From Marasmius tenuissimus (taxonomy: Eukaryota; Basidiomycota; Agaricomycetes; Agaricales; Marasmiaceae): a DNA stretch of 64,000 nt. Every line of letters starts with the position of its first letter. Position 1 is the stretch's first letter. The translations under genes and the position numbers were made by a program. The stretch covers positions 806,001 to 870,000 of the forward strand of contig JAQOTA010000033.1 of the NCBI GenBank assembly GCA_029532415.1, given 5' to 3'. A model generated the notes under the pieces. It saw nothing but the letters and a program-made list of their open reading frames with translations, did not search any database and was not told where the DNA came from. This document shows positions 22,403 to 35,000 of the stretch, piece after piece.

Positions 22403-23419
22403 ATGCCCGAGCTCGTCGTTTTTGATTTGGAGTGAGCCTCGACTTACAGCAGTTCTCGATTCTCGGGCTGAGAAAGATGCATATTCTAGTTATACCCTTT
22501 GGCCCATGTTCATTGATGTTCATGTCACCGGTGAGCGCCTTCTGTTGGTATCTGTTGATCTACATCGGTGGCTGATGCGGCGGTTCCTAATTATCCAGGG
22601 CCTCTCCGCAGGGAGGCCAACGTTGCCAATGAGATTCTAGACCGGTGAGTTCAACCAGGCAGGCGTAGAGTTGCACACTTCCGTGTTGAGCACTGTTCAG
22701 ACACGGCCAGACAATTTCTCTGTACAAAGACGTCCCGCACATCCTACATCGCCTTCGGGATTCTGGCGTCAGGATTGCCGTTGCATCACGATCAACAACA
22801 CCGGCGCTGTGAGTCGGTTTCGCGTATCTTTTTCTCATCGCATACAGCACTGACTCGATGTTCACGAATGATTGTGGCACGATTCGACAGAGCTAGACAG
22901 GCCCTCGAGTTGCTGCTTGTACCGCCATCGCTTGAGACTGGGGCTCATGCATCATCCGAGTTCGGGCAAGCTATCGACTTCTTTGAGCAACTAGAAATCT
23001 ACCCAGGCAAGTGCTAATAGTCGTCAACCTTCATTCTCTCTACTTAACCTGTTCACCAGATTCCAAATTGACTCACTTTCGAAGGATACACGAGGAAACC
23101 GGAGTCTCGTACGACAAAATGGTGAGGATTACCTGTACCTCCCGATCATCATTAATAACATTGACCTCGCGCCCTTCATCTTCAGCTCTTTTTCGACGAT
23201 GAATATCGTAATCAAGAGACGGAACTACTCGGTATGTATTGACAACCACTTGTTTCTTGCAGGTAAACTTACTGTTAGGCAGGCGTCACATTCTGTCTCG
23301 TTAGTGGTCAAATGGATCTCAATACATTCGAGAGGGGTCTAGCGGATTGGAGGAAACGGCAGTCGATGAAGACGACGAGGCGATTTAGATTTTCACTATC
23401 ACGATGGCGCAGTGCCTAG
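22403..23419 (+). CDS. MDP1: Magnesium-dependent phosphatase-1-like HAD phosphatase
   Basis: A HAD-superfamily phosphatase of the MDP-1 family, expected to hydrolyse small phosphorylated substrates or act on damaged sugar adducts. Eight exons (22403-22431, 22490-22530, 22599-22644, 22701-22808, 22891-23006, 23060-23121, 23186-23231, 23283-23419) encode 194 aa. The nucleophile motif DLDYTLWP spans the exon 1/2 junction. It is followed by LYKDVPHILHRLRDSG, the motif II region VASRS, and LFFDDEYRN, the C-terminal acidic motif IV. The intron after 23006 starts GC rather than GT, and using it gives EIYPDSKLTHFRRIHEETG, a good family match. The C-terminal tail is basic. An overlapping out-of-frame ATG at 22359 lies upstream. 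Confidence 0.92.
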
Positions 23420-24339
23420 TATTGAGCGCTGGGTCCCCGATATACATGGAATGTCCGCAATCGTTTCGAAGCGCGCTCAATAACTGAGGGAATGAAGTGT
23501 CTCGAAGGTATACAAACTCCCTGGCCTCAAGAAGAGTCTCGCGCGCCCCGGCATTTCCTCTAGTCCGATCGTGGCAACGTCGAGTTCTTGCACCCCTCGC
23601 GATTGAAGGTAGCTTTAGCAAATGTTATTAGGGAGTGGGAGCCCGCTCGGACTTGACGGGAAGACGGAGGTCAGCTAGCCACTATAAAAACTGTGGATCT
23701 AACAGGGTCGACTGCATGCCTTTGAGTTCCTGATTCATAATCTATTTTTTATCTAGTACCTCGTGGGGGTTTATAGTCAAGACGACATCACCAGAAGCAA
23801 CTCGGAGCCCACCAGTAGTGGGAGATATTCTGCTCAAGTTATCATCTAATAGATTTCTGACCCTTCTCAGTGCTCAGTAAGCCCCAGTGGGCATCGGTAT
23901 AAATGAAAGCACCATGGTCTGTCCACGTAATTTTCGCACCTTGGACCTACTGTAGGGCACTACACATATGAAGAGGCGGGTATCCTCGTCACTAACCGTC
24001 CGGTTTCACGAACATGCACACGTACAAGTTCGCTCCTCCTCCAACATGAAACAGATGGACCCACATCGTTGAATAGAGGTCCGAAATTTTGGACCTCCAG
24101 GGTCCGCCATAACTCAACTCATCCCTACACGGCCGAGTAGATTCTTAACAATCCTTATGTCATGTGTTGGAAGCGCACCTATGTAGGCACATCCTGAATA
24201 AGGATTAGCTTCCGACCCTGCATCACAGCACCTATATTTTAAAATGGCAAATGACGCGAAAGATTGCCTCGTTACTCGTACCGGTCTCTTTCGGTTTTGA
24301 CACAGGTCACAACTCTCTTCCTCACCCCCACCATCGAAC
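23420..24339. other. Intergenic, nothing recognised
   Basis: Spacer between MDP1 and the hydrolase gene. Frames are short and without family features. The last 60 bp before 24340 are CA/CT-rich, as is common just upstream of fungal start codons. Confidence 0.5.
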
Positions 24340-25402
24340 ATGACCACAAGCACTTCTATCACATCTAAGAACGTCACCTCGTCAGATGGTGGAACAATCT
24401 ACGCCGAATCGATAGGCGATCCAAGCAAGCCAGCGTTGATACTGATTCCGGGATGGACGATGCCTAGTTTTGTGTTTGATAAGCAATTTGAGGATGAGGA
24501 GTTGAGGAGGGAGTTACATCTTGTGAGTCGTCTTTCGGTCTCGTGCTTCCCGAGTGACCTATATGAGTGGCTTACCATGCTGTGTCATTGGTAAGATCCG
24601 ATACGATCCACGAGGACATGGTCGAAGCGTTATGCCGGAGACGGAGGAAGGACACGCGTCGAAACTTTACGCGGATGATTTCAGGGCAGTTTGTGAAGCG
24701 TTTGAGGTACAGAGACCTGCTGTGGGTGCTTGGTGAGCTGTAAATGTTGAGAGTAATTGAGCTTTGTACTCACGACGCGTCATTATAACATAGGAGTCTC
24801 GCAGGTATGTGGACCCCGCATGAAAAGTCAATCCTCCGTCGGACCAATAATACCATCTAGGCGTCATCATTTGCGACATTTGCGAGCATCTTGGTCACGA
24901 ATATATCTCCGGAGTGATTTACATGGGGAGTATCCCTTACCTGTCCTCCACAATGATACCACAGGTCGTTCCTGCCAACCTGGTACCGCTTGTTGAGGGC
25001 CTAATCACCACGTCCGACGTTGCTTCCCTTAAAACCGCTGTCATCGGCTTTGGGAGGTCCCTGTTCATCGACCCCGAATCAATACCATTCCAGACACGGT
25101 TAGCATGGATGGCAGGAATTCTCCTCCAGCCTCCGGCCGTAACACAACTAGTGTTGCTCCGGAAACAGGATCCAAGCAAGTTATTCGAAGCCGGAAGGGA
25201 GGGCCTTAAAGTATTTTTCTTGCAAGGGAGTGACGATGCCCATCGAAAAAGTCGAACTGTGATTGTAGATCTGGTGGGAGAGCATTTTCCTCAGAAGGAA
25301 GTCGCGGTTATAGAGGGAACCGGACATGCGTTTTTTTACGAGAAACCTGGGGAGACAAACAGACTTTTGCTGGACTGGACACGGAAGGTTGTGGCATGCT
25401 GA
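24340..25402 (+). CDS. Alpha/beta hydrolase, with an 11-nt microexon
   Basis: A serine hydrolase of the alpha/beta fold, 290 aa, substrate unknown. Exons are 24340-24522, 24596-24732, 24794-24804 and 24861-25402. Visible elements are SSDGGTIYAESIGDP, the oxyanion-region LIPGW, DPRGHGRS, the nucleophile elbow GAWSLAG with its serine, a candidate acid in QGSDD, and the base in EGTGHAFFYEKP. The elbow is only formed through the 11-nt exon GAGTCTCGCAG (24794-24804). The paralogue at 37050-38094 has the same 11-nt exon and an exon 2 of identical length (137 nt), so the model is supported twice. No signal peptide, so probably cytosolic. Confidence 0.88.
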
Positions 25403-27741
25403 TAGATAATGAGTATGCATTCGATATGAAGACCAAGTTGACACACATACCGCTTGGCCCATGCTGCAAGCGCTCTGCTTCCCAAGTTCATGAAATCTTG
25501 CGCTGAACTTCAACGTCAGTGACCTGAGTCGCGAGCATCAGCATGGCATATTACTCTGAAGGGTGCGGCCAGGAATCAGAATGATGAATTGAATGCCACT
25601 GAGATTGCATGTGATTCGGGTTGAGCGAAGGACCGGTAGTGGTACCTTGAATCTCGGACAGGCTCACTGGTCTCAACGGAAATTGCCGACAAATGTATCG
25701 GCTGAGTTGCCCCTAACCCGAAGGCCTGAACCTCCTGTCATCATCCGATTCATCGTTCCGAGTCAGTGCAACCTCGGAGTCAATGCCCTCAAACAGACAG
25801 TGTATGATCGAATTCTCGTCAAAAATTGTGCTCTGAAGGTGAGAGAGTCCTTAGCGATGATACATGAACTCACTTCCTGACGGAAATTGTCAGTACCGTT
25901 GGTCGCTCTTGGAAACCCCTGGTATAGCAAAACCGCACGCTTCACCACCCTCGATTTCGAGTATATGTATGGTGGCAACCGGTCCAAGGACGTTTCTGGC
26001 TCGATCACTCTTTGCTCGATATGATACCGGCCCCTAGCTTGGAGATAGCGGACGAGATGCGGGCCATGGATTTGGGCAACCTTATATGCGGTTGACCAAT
26101 GAATACGATTCAAGGTCATAGCGAAGGCTCTGTTGGAGGTTCCGAAGGGTCGTGATGGCATGGATACCATCAAAGGTACGGCTCTCTCCTCCCATTCTCT
26201 TTATTATTCATGGTGACAGTCACTCAGCATCCGGGTTCCAATGTCACTGAGCGCTTTTGGAAACTCCCAGAATGTGTCTATATCAGGGCCCCTACCAGTA
26301 TCACTCCAGATGCGGATTTCATTTCTTGTATCGTGCTTGACATCGCCGGATGCCAGTGGGCTTGTGGCTTGGTGAATCTCACGGGGCGTCATCATCATTG
26401 CCCAGATCCCAACGGGGACAGATCCTCAGTAGTTTCCAGCTGACTGTCGCTGCACCGTTCGCTGTTCAACAATGATCTCGCCGGTCGGGATCAACCTCTA
26501 ATACCCCAATGTACGGGCTGCCTGCCTTGAGGTCGCTCGGATTTTCGCTGAAGCTTTCCAGAACACGATAGAAGCCCGTGGCCGAAAGGACCTCCATACC
26601 ATATTCGCGAACCTCCTTGATTCACCGTTGTTGCAGTGTTGTCCAATCGGACCAGAGCTATTCGTCCCATGTCGGACATTTATCTCGCTATGGCAGACCG
26701 CGGACTGGCCGGTATAGTAGATACAGTGAATTTTGATCACTTGATAGAATCCCGAGATAAGCTGTCGAGGTGGTTTGAGGTATCACTACTCTCGAACCTG
26801 GCAGCGGTACAAGAGCTACTTTCAGACCTTCTCAGCACAATATGTTGACGAGGCGAAAACACTCAAGCCTGACGATATGATGTCTTCATTTTATATTCTT
26901 AATGCCCTTCAGCCTCAGCTTCGCCTTGGCAAGTGCTGGTGGATGTCTTTCCGACATCCTTGAATCATAACGGAGCCGCCAAGCGGGGCCCAGTACTCCG
27001 AAGGAGAGCTTTTCCGGATCCATTCGCAGCAGTTGTTTACCCAGTTGACAGGTTCAACGCGTTACGCATCTACGTCGGCGCTCGACCGCTATTCTCGGAC
27101 GAACCATTGAAACCTCTATGTCTTGGTATTTTCGCCTTGCCCTTTGCAACATGGTGAGTACTCCATGCGCTGGGGACCCATAGGGACCCACCCACCGGGC
27201 TACCCATTGATTTCCCACGATATTTTTACAATCTCTTCTCGGTTCTCTGAGTTCATATGTCTTTCTAAGGGCGCAGTTGGATCCGCGATCGGATGGAAAA
27301 CTGAGTAGGATACCGACTGGGTGCTGGTCATAATGCATGACTACTAGGAGATAATTCCTCGCGGTTCCTGAGGAGCTCGTGCCAAGGTAAGCTTTTAGGC
27401 TTCTATGATCAACTTCTCGTGAATCGACTCTGCCCTTGAAATCGTCATAGATATCCCCCTTATAAAAAGAGCTCAGAGCACATTTTGAACACGATTTCGA
27501 TTTAAACAGCTCGAACTTGTTCAGGGATAGCATAGTATTCTCATAGAGTGATTGAGGTCTTGCCTAATTCAGCACCCGACATTGTACTCAGCCGTCTGTA
27601 TCAACGCAACGGCACATGCCGCTTCTTTTGGCTCCGCCGAGCTTCGAAACGTGTTGATGAGATTTAATTTTTGTGATAATCTCTAAGGGATGGAGTGCGA
27701 ATCCCTTTATAGCTAGTTTTGAACTTTGACCACCTACCCTC
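25403..27741. other. Unresolved or decayed sequence
   Basis: Plus-strand segments at about 26525-26700 (VARIFAEAFQNTIEARGRKD) and 26810-26935 (YKSYFQTFSAQYVDEAKT), joinable by short GT-AG introns, look like fragments of a helical protein. Upstream and downstream the frame breaks repeatedly and no family was recognised. It may be a pseudogene or a gene with many tiny exons. Confidence 0.35.
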
Positions 27742-30233
27742 ATGATCGTTCACTCACCCTCACCAAGCTCAAGTCCCATCTTGAAGAGACGACGTATCAT
27801 ACGAAAGACGCCAGAGTTCACGTCGGACGACGACTCAGACGACGCGCCGCTCAAGCTTCGACTCGTGAAGAGTGTCAAGAGAAAACGTTTTGTGCGAGCA
27901 ATTCTCTCGTCGGACAGCGAGCAGGAAAATCCAAAGACCACACCAGTCAAGGCAAAATGCACCCGAACGAAGAAGCGGAAAATGGTCGCAGAGACCCCGA
28001 AGGCACGAACAGTGTTCCTTGAAATTCCTATTGACGTTTTTGCTGAGGTGAGGCCCTTTTTGTGCGAGGCTGAAGTTGGAGTGGCGACTCATTTTTTCTT
28101 CGCACCACAGATTGCGAAAAGCCTCGACCCCTACGATCTCATGTGTCTCGCCAGGACGAATAGACCGCTGCGTGAGATGCTCATGAGCAGGAAGTATAGC
28201 AACTTGTGGCGCGCCAGTCGGGCGAATGTAGAGGGTCTTCCACCACTCCCAACGGACCTTTCGGAGCCCGCGTATGCGAATTTAGTCTTCAATACGGGAT
28301 GTCACGTACGAAAACAATCTTTTCATCAGCGTATAACCTCCTCAATTTGTTTCTCCTTAGGTATGCTGGAGGCGTTCCGCAGCAACATTCTGGGAATGCC
28401 GTGTACGATGTTGCAGCAATTGTCTTGAAAACCTGTAGGCGCCGTGTTATACCGTACTATGGTTGGCTTCCAGATGCTGATTTCCTGTTAGCTTTATCGA
28501 AATTCACGATTTACAAGGGGATATGAAGTACCGTACGCTCAACTCTCACTCGGACCTTCTCGAAATTGTTCCGAAACGTGGTGAGTCTTACCGATAACCC
28601 CGTGGTCGAGAGGCCGTGCTCAATCGCCTTGAACCAGGACCCGCATCTTTTCTTCGTTCTGCTATTGAACAGTTCACCGCTGAGCTTGACCAAATCAACG
28701 ACCATGACTCGCTCAAGCTCTGGTTCGAAGCCAAATCCCAAGCATACGGCACCATCCTCCAGGTACGCCGTAGCCCTTTCTGTTTCTAACCATTGGTCAA
28801 CCTTTCTGGGTTAGCACTCTCTCCAATGTCAAGCGTGGGCCAAGATCCAAAGAAACAAAAGGAAAGCGGAGTTAGCTGCCGTGCGTGATCGCCGCTTCCA
28901 ACGGTAAGCCAGTTCTTCAACTCTCCCCCGACGTACTCTCGCTCATGTGTGGCCCGCAGAGCCAAGGAGATCCTTGTGGGTGAGGGATGGGGTAAGGAAC
29001 TTGAGGACAGAGCGCTGTTTTCCCATCCGTTCTTCAGAGAGAATAAGGATTTCTCGTATTCAGGTACGTGCCATTGTACGATCTTTGCCACCCACTGAAT
29101 CAATAACCGATTCCTGAGCAGCATGGGCTCGCAGCAAGGATTCGGTCATCGAGCTCTTGAGGAAGATAAGGAAGCAGATAGCCGAAGACGAAGAGAGGCG
29201 TCGGGCTCGTTATTTCGCTCTCAGGGAAGCATACGGCAAACTACGAACCGATAATCCCTATTCCATCCTCCCGAGCCTCGGTGACCTTGTGTCGACGAAA
29301 CAAATCTGGGCGTTGGTTGAGGACATGCCGCTCTGGAAGAACTTGGCTGTCAACGACGTTGCTTCGTTCATCAGATCTCCCCTATTCGATCGCTTGGCAG
29401 AGGGGTGGCGCAACGTTAAGGAAGGAGAACTCTTCGATTTATTGTGCCGGGCTGTGCCCTCTACGACCAAGCTTTCCGCTCTTCACCTCGCTACCACCGT
29501 CTTTCGGTGCAATGCGGTTGATTGTGGAAAACATTTGTTTTACCCGCACGTCTTGATTCATCCTTGCACCTCGTCGCCGTCCTTCCAGCCCTTGACGGTC
29601 TTGGAGAAGAACAATGATTCTACGCCCTTCATACCGTCGGATGCTTGTCAAATAGTGGAATCTGTTCCTTGGAACGCAGGAGGAGATAGAATCATTTTCG
29701 ACCACGAGGCTTCGTCTCACGCTCGAGCGATCGTTGAGGCCTGTGGGCTGGATCCATCACAAGCTACTGCCGCTGATCTTGTCATGAAGAATCCGCTATT
29801 TGAGTGTGTCACCTGCAGGGACTTGGGAGACGTACCGCAAATGCGGTGGCCACAAGTGGTACGTATCACCCGCCGCACACCAATGCTTGAGGAAAGCTCG
29901 CTAACACTCAGTGACCTACAGCTCAGACACCTGCCTTCGGGCGAAGTTCTTGTTCACGCCCATCAAACTGGTACTCGCGATCAATCTCCGCCACCAGTAG
30001 TTTGTCCTTCTAACGGCAAATGGATCTTCGGTGTACGGTGTGTTCGTTGCGACTTCTTGTCAAACCCCCGATCGGAACTTTTCTTCGAGCATCTCAGAAA
30101 AGAGTAAGTCCTAGAATCTTGAATAATCAGGTCTCGTTCTCATGTGCACTTCATTAGACATGCTATCACCCAAGTTGTCAGAGGAGATTGGTCCTTCGAC
30201 TTGGGAGTCAAGTACTACCTTGACTGTGAATGA
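27742..30233 (+). CDS. F-box protein
   Basis: Likely substrate adaptor of an SCF ubiquitin ligase, of the expanded basidiomycete F-box type. Exon 1 (27742-28047) encodes a basic/acidic N-terminus (KRRRIIRK, TSDDDSDDAP) and the start of the F-box (LEIPIDVFAE). Exon 2 (28111-28305) completes it with SLDPYDLMCLARTNRPLREM and WRASRANVEGLPPLPTDL. Exon 3 carries a cysteine cluster (VCWRR..ECRVRCCSNC). Later exons hold a long helical, charged region and a C-terminal part with paired cysteines (CVTCRDLGD, CVRCDF) ending GDWSFDLGVKYYLDCE after an intron at 30104-30154. The structure at 28420-28560 is unclear: a TAG follows CLENL unless an unseen intron removes it. A second member lies at 61824-63289. 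Confidence 0.75.
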
Positions 30234-32087
30234 TGATGCAGCCATTCCTCATCTTGTCAAACACTCCTTCGATCTTTTTGGTGTCAGGAAGCGCGCCTTG
30301 TTGTCCTCGTTCATTTATTTTTTGACTTCGTCTACTCTCTTGTACATCCGTTCGCGCAGTCTAGCACATGTATCTTTATTATCATACATCATATATCATA
30401 TACTAGTATGTAAGTAACTTCGTTGGCACTCACCTTGTATCTTGTATCGTTACTTCTTGATGTAGTCTCAACCTTAACTCTTTCCCTCATCTTGGTCTGA
30501 GTTTGGGGCTCGGCAAATGTGGTGATGACGTCAGTAGGTCCCAATGGGTCCATAATCGTTGTTTCTCGGCACTTTTTTCTTCTTCTCCCTTCCTCAAGTC
30601 TCCAATCGATGCGGTGTGTTGAGTTTGGATTTCTTATCAGAGCACGAAGTAGCACGCCATCTCGACCAGAATGGTAGGAAACTGGGGTGTCATAACGTCC
30701 CAAATTACACGTCACAAAGTTCCTCCTTGGACCCGGACAACCATGTTCAAAACCGCCATCTCCTTTATTCCGAGATTTGCGGACGCCGATCACGTTGTGA
30801 GCCATCAGAATGTAATATCGTACTTAAATGACCCTACGGGGCTTCTTATACGAGTTCTAGTAACGGTCTTGCTGAGTTGCTCCCATGTTTTTGGATCAGT
30901 ATCTACTTCGTCCGACATTTCAAAAATACTTGGGGAGAATTAAGACGACATATGAAGAATACTCGACATTGGGAGCGTTTTAGATGGCTTCAATCCTTCG
31001 GGAGAGCGATCAAATCGTCTGTAATTGCGCAACGGTTAAGTGATCTCTCACCTTCTCGCTCTAACTTTCTCGCCTGGACGCAGAGACGTGATCGATCGCT
31101 CTCATTAATGGCTATTCGTCTTCACTATTCTAATATCTTACGTCTCTTGGGGTAGCGCTCTCTATATTTGGATGGTGGATGTGCAAGGATTTTACCACGA
31201 GAACGTGGTTATGGTTTTTTGCTGAAACCCCACTGTATGCGCTTTCAGACGAATCCGATCCCTTGACGTATGGATGGGTGAGTCCGAACTTGATACGCTG
31301 TCCTTACATCCTGTCTAAACTCGAGACTAAAGCTCCTCGCCGTTGATATTGCTGTAGAGCTACTATGAGCAGTCTCCAGAATACCGTTTTCCTTCCAAAG
31401 GCGCCCCGTCTGAAGTTGGCTCAAGAAGCGGCCAGCATCGATCCGGAACGGTATCGCTTTCATTTTCACAGGTCACCGAAACCCTGGAACCATATTCAAG
31501 AGGAGCAGAGGCAGGGTGGATTAGAGTCGGTCTGCAAACATCTTATTCAGCATGTCGCAGTTTTGCCCGTTGCGTAGAAGGATTTGGTTGATAGGGATTC
31601 GGAGTCGTTGGCTAGTGATGGTTCAAGTTCCCCGAAGGATGAAGCATATTTTATTACAACGGCCTTGCCAAAGTTTATCATGACCCCCACGAGCCTGAAG
31701 ATGGGCAAAGAAGCTCCGAGAAAAGTTCTTGCGATACTTGACGCCAGTACGATATCTACAGCGCTGCGGTGGTTGATCAGGTGTGATGTTTTCGTATTTA
31801 ATAAAGCGGGTATATGTGACCTCTAGAACCTCCATCCGAAAAGCCAGTACACATCCTTTTGTTCACAGACACGCCAATCCTGCTCCTTTTCTGGGTCATG
31901 GCGTGGGTAGGTTCAAATGAGACCATGATCGTAGGTATGACTACGGCGGTGCCCGAACTCTCAGTTCAAAGTTTTCTCCCCTTCTGTCGGTATGGCCATA
32001 AGGTTGTTCTTGATTATCCCAACCTCTTTAGCACGCTGACTTGGATAGGACTGAATCATCATGTCAGCAAAATGCAGGGAGGAAAAA
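30234..32087. other. Intergenic, no supported gene
   Basis: Short frames on both strands. A minus-strand open stretch at about 31810-31580 has no recognised features. No repeat or RNA gene was recognised. Confidence 0.4.
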
Positions 32088-35000
32088 TTATGCACTCACG
32101 TCGAGCCACGCGATTATCCTTTCTCGTTCTGATGCCGACATCCGCCATTGCCGTTCAGAGTACAGCCCCCTTGCTGCAGAAGTAACGGATCGACACAGAG
32201 ATAGAAGTTTATGGTGTACCCCGCACCGGTTTAGAAGGGTCGACCCCAGTATATTCGAGATGACACCTCCCAATTCTCTGTCTGTGACCTCGAGCGCCGT
32301 TGATGTGATGGGGACGATGTCACCTAGTGTCCTCGAGTTTATAAGCTCTTTCACAGCCCAGAAGCACCCGGCCCGAACGTTGATGTGATAGTGGTTGACT
32401 CGAGTAGAGGGACTTTGGATTATCTCCAAGGCCCTTCCAATGTTCGTTCCGTGCTCAAGGTTGGTACATGTGCAACTGGTCTCAACGGCTATTGAGTGGA
32501 GCACATCTGAGCATACCTCCCTTACATATCTATCCACCCTCGTCGTCAAAAAGCATTCCCATTTGTAGTCGGCGATATTCAGGATCAACCATCTTGAGAA
32601 CAAGTCTGCCTTGACATCGGGGGACAGATGAATGTGAAAGCAAGTTTGAACTTGACTGAAACGGTGAAGAACGATATTGAGGACCGTAGTAGTTCCCTAG
32701 TGCAGAATAGTCAGTCAGGCTACGTACCATTCAGTATACAGAGGAATAGCATACCGTCATGGATCTTAGCCACGAGGTGATGGTCTCGAAACTACGAAAC
32801 ATCGAGCGCCAATGAGCCCAGTGCTCAAGTTGCCTTGGGTTCCGATATGGATCGCACGGGGCCGGATCTAACGCCTGCGTTGATAAATGCTGCATCGATA
32901 GCATTATCGCGACGGAAAGCAACAGGTCGATGTCCATATTCTCGAGGCCCAGAAGGAGACGTTCGTTGGGTTCTTGCAATCCAACACAAAATTGGGCCCA
33001 TTTGTCCCAAAGAAGCCACAGAAGCGAACCTTGACTGAAGCTTGAGAAAGGAATCATCAGTTTGAGGCCATCAAGACTTATGAAGTCTCAGGCTTACCTC
33101 GCGGTCGAAGTTTTGCATTGTTCAACAAGCACTCGGATCCATCGGCGTGCCAAATAGCCATGGTGCTTAGCCTTATCGATGTAGAACTCCTTTGACCTGA
33201 GCTGGTCGCAAACATAGTCGACAAACGATGGATGGAACACAAATTCCTCATCATCTCGACCGTGACTTTCGAGTACGGAGTACATCGTACCCAAGCCATA
33301 TGATATCCTCGAAGCTGGGGTCCCTAAGAGCAACCCAACGAAGACAGGTGATGCCAGACCGTATGGAGACAGTAGAATAAATGCCGCTATGAGGAAGGTC
33401 ATTTTATGAGGCTCGGGTCCGATGGACAAGATTTTGTGATAGTTGTGGTCAAGCTCGGCGAAGAAGGGAGCAGGAAGAAAACCACGACGCCGGAGAAGAT
33501 CGGACTCCAGCACGTTTGAGGCCACAGCTTTGAGCTCTAAATTTCCCGACGAACGAAGGTTGTCCACGAACACCTGCAAGGTTCGTGAACAGCCCGCTCG
33601 AACGTTGACGTGATAATCGCAGGTGGTAGCCGAGGGGGGTGAAAGAGGTGTGGCGACAGAGAGAGAGTCTAGAACGTCAGGTGGACAGTTGCACAGGGTA
33701 GTGATGACAATGGCGCGCGAATTGTTCGATGATAGGTTCTGGAGGTAGTTGTTTATAGCAAGGTCGACCCTTCTCGTCGATGAGCAATCATATCGGCAAC
33801 GAGCAATGTTTAAGATCATCCAAGTGATAAAATCTTGCGCTACTAAGGGCTCGATCGTGAGGTGAAAATGGTCCCAAGTAGCGAGAGATTCGAACTGGCG
33901 ATAAAGTGGATCGTGTTGTTTTCCCTGCCTAGAAAGTTTGTGAGAGTGTCAAATTGGCGTTGAACGAAGCTTGCCTGCGAGGTTAGCCATATTGGGACCC
34001 TTTCGAAACAGCTTAGTGTTGTGCGTAGGTGATCCCACCGTTCGACAGCAATGGCTCGACTGTGCTTGTGAGTGGTGGTGGTCATGTGCGTCACGCCCAA
34101 CAAGAAAGATATGGATTTCGTGAGAAGATTTTTGAGTCCGGTTTGTAGAACATCGAACAGTTCTTCACCGGTGCCTCCTTCCCCACCCAAACAGAAGTCA
34201 ATCCACTGCTTCCAAAGACTAGAGTCGTCCCCACTCGACCTATTGAACGATTCGCTGTCAGCGTTCCTGAAAGAACTTGGGAAATCAGTGACACACACAC
34301 CTTTCGACGAGGACCGAAAGCCACCCGTACACAAGGGAATTGCGATGTGCCGTTATATCAACAAAGAATTCTCTTGAACGTGAGCTATCACATATAAATT
34401 TAACGAAAGACGGATGAAGTACAGATATCCCGTTGTCTGGGCCACGAAAATCGAGCAACGGACGCATGTCGCGCAACGTTTGGACGACTTTGCCTTCGGG
34501 AAGTCCAAGAAGCATCTCGATCAAACGTGGAGTGGGGGAGACATGAGGCAACAAGACGATAGTTGATGCGACAATAAGGAGGAGTTTGTCGTGGTGATGG
34601 TTGGTCAGGAGGATCTGACGATAAAGCTCGTCGAGGTGAATCAAAGCTTGCTCGCCAGGTTCCCCGAGGGCGAAGCAAAAGCCAACCCATCCGCGCCAGA
34701 AGACCTGAGCGTACACATCATTCGAGCGGTCAGATTTGGAGGGAGTAGAAGGGCTGGATTGGCCCCACGTCTCGAGGAGTACTTGAAGCCATCGGCACGA
34801 CAGATACTCGTGCTGGATCTGTTTGTTAATGAAATAACTCTCGGATCGTTTGCGATCAAAAAGGAAGTCTGTAAACGAGGTGTGGAAAACGCGTATTACA
34901 CTGTTTGGTCCACGTATATCCAACACCGAATGCATCGCTCGCAAAGTGATAGCCACTTGTCCAGCTGGTAGCCCCAGAAGTCGCTCGATAAACTTCGGAG

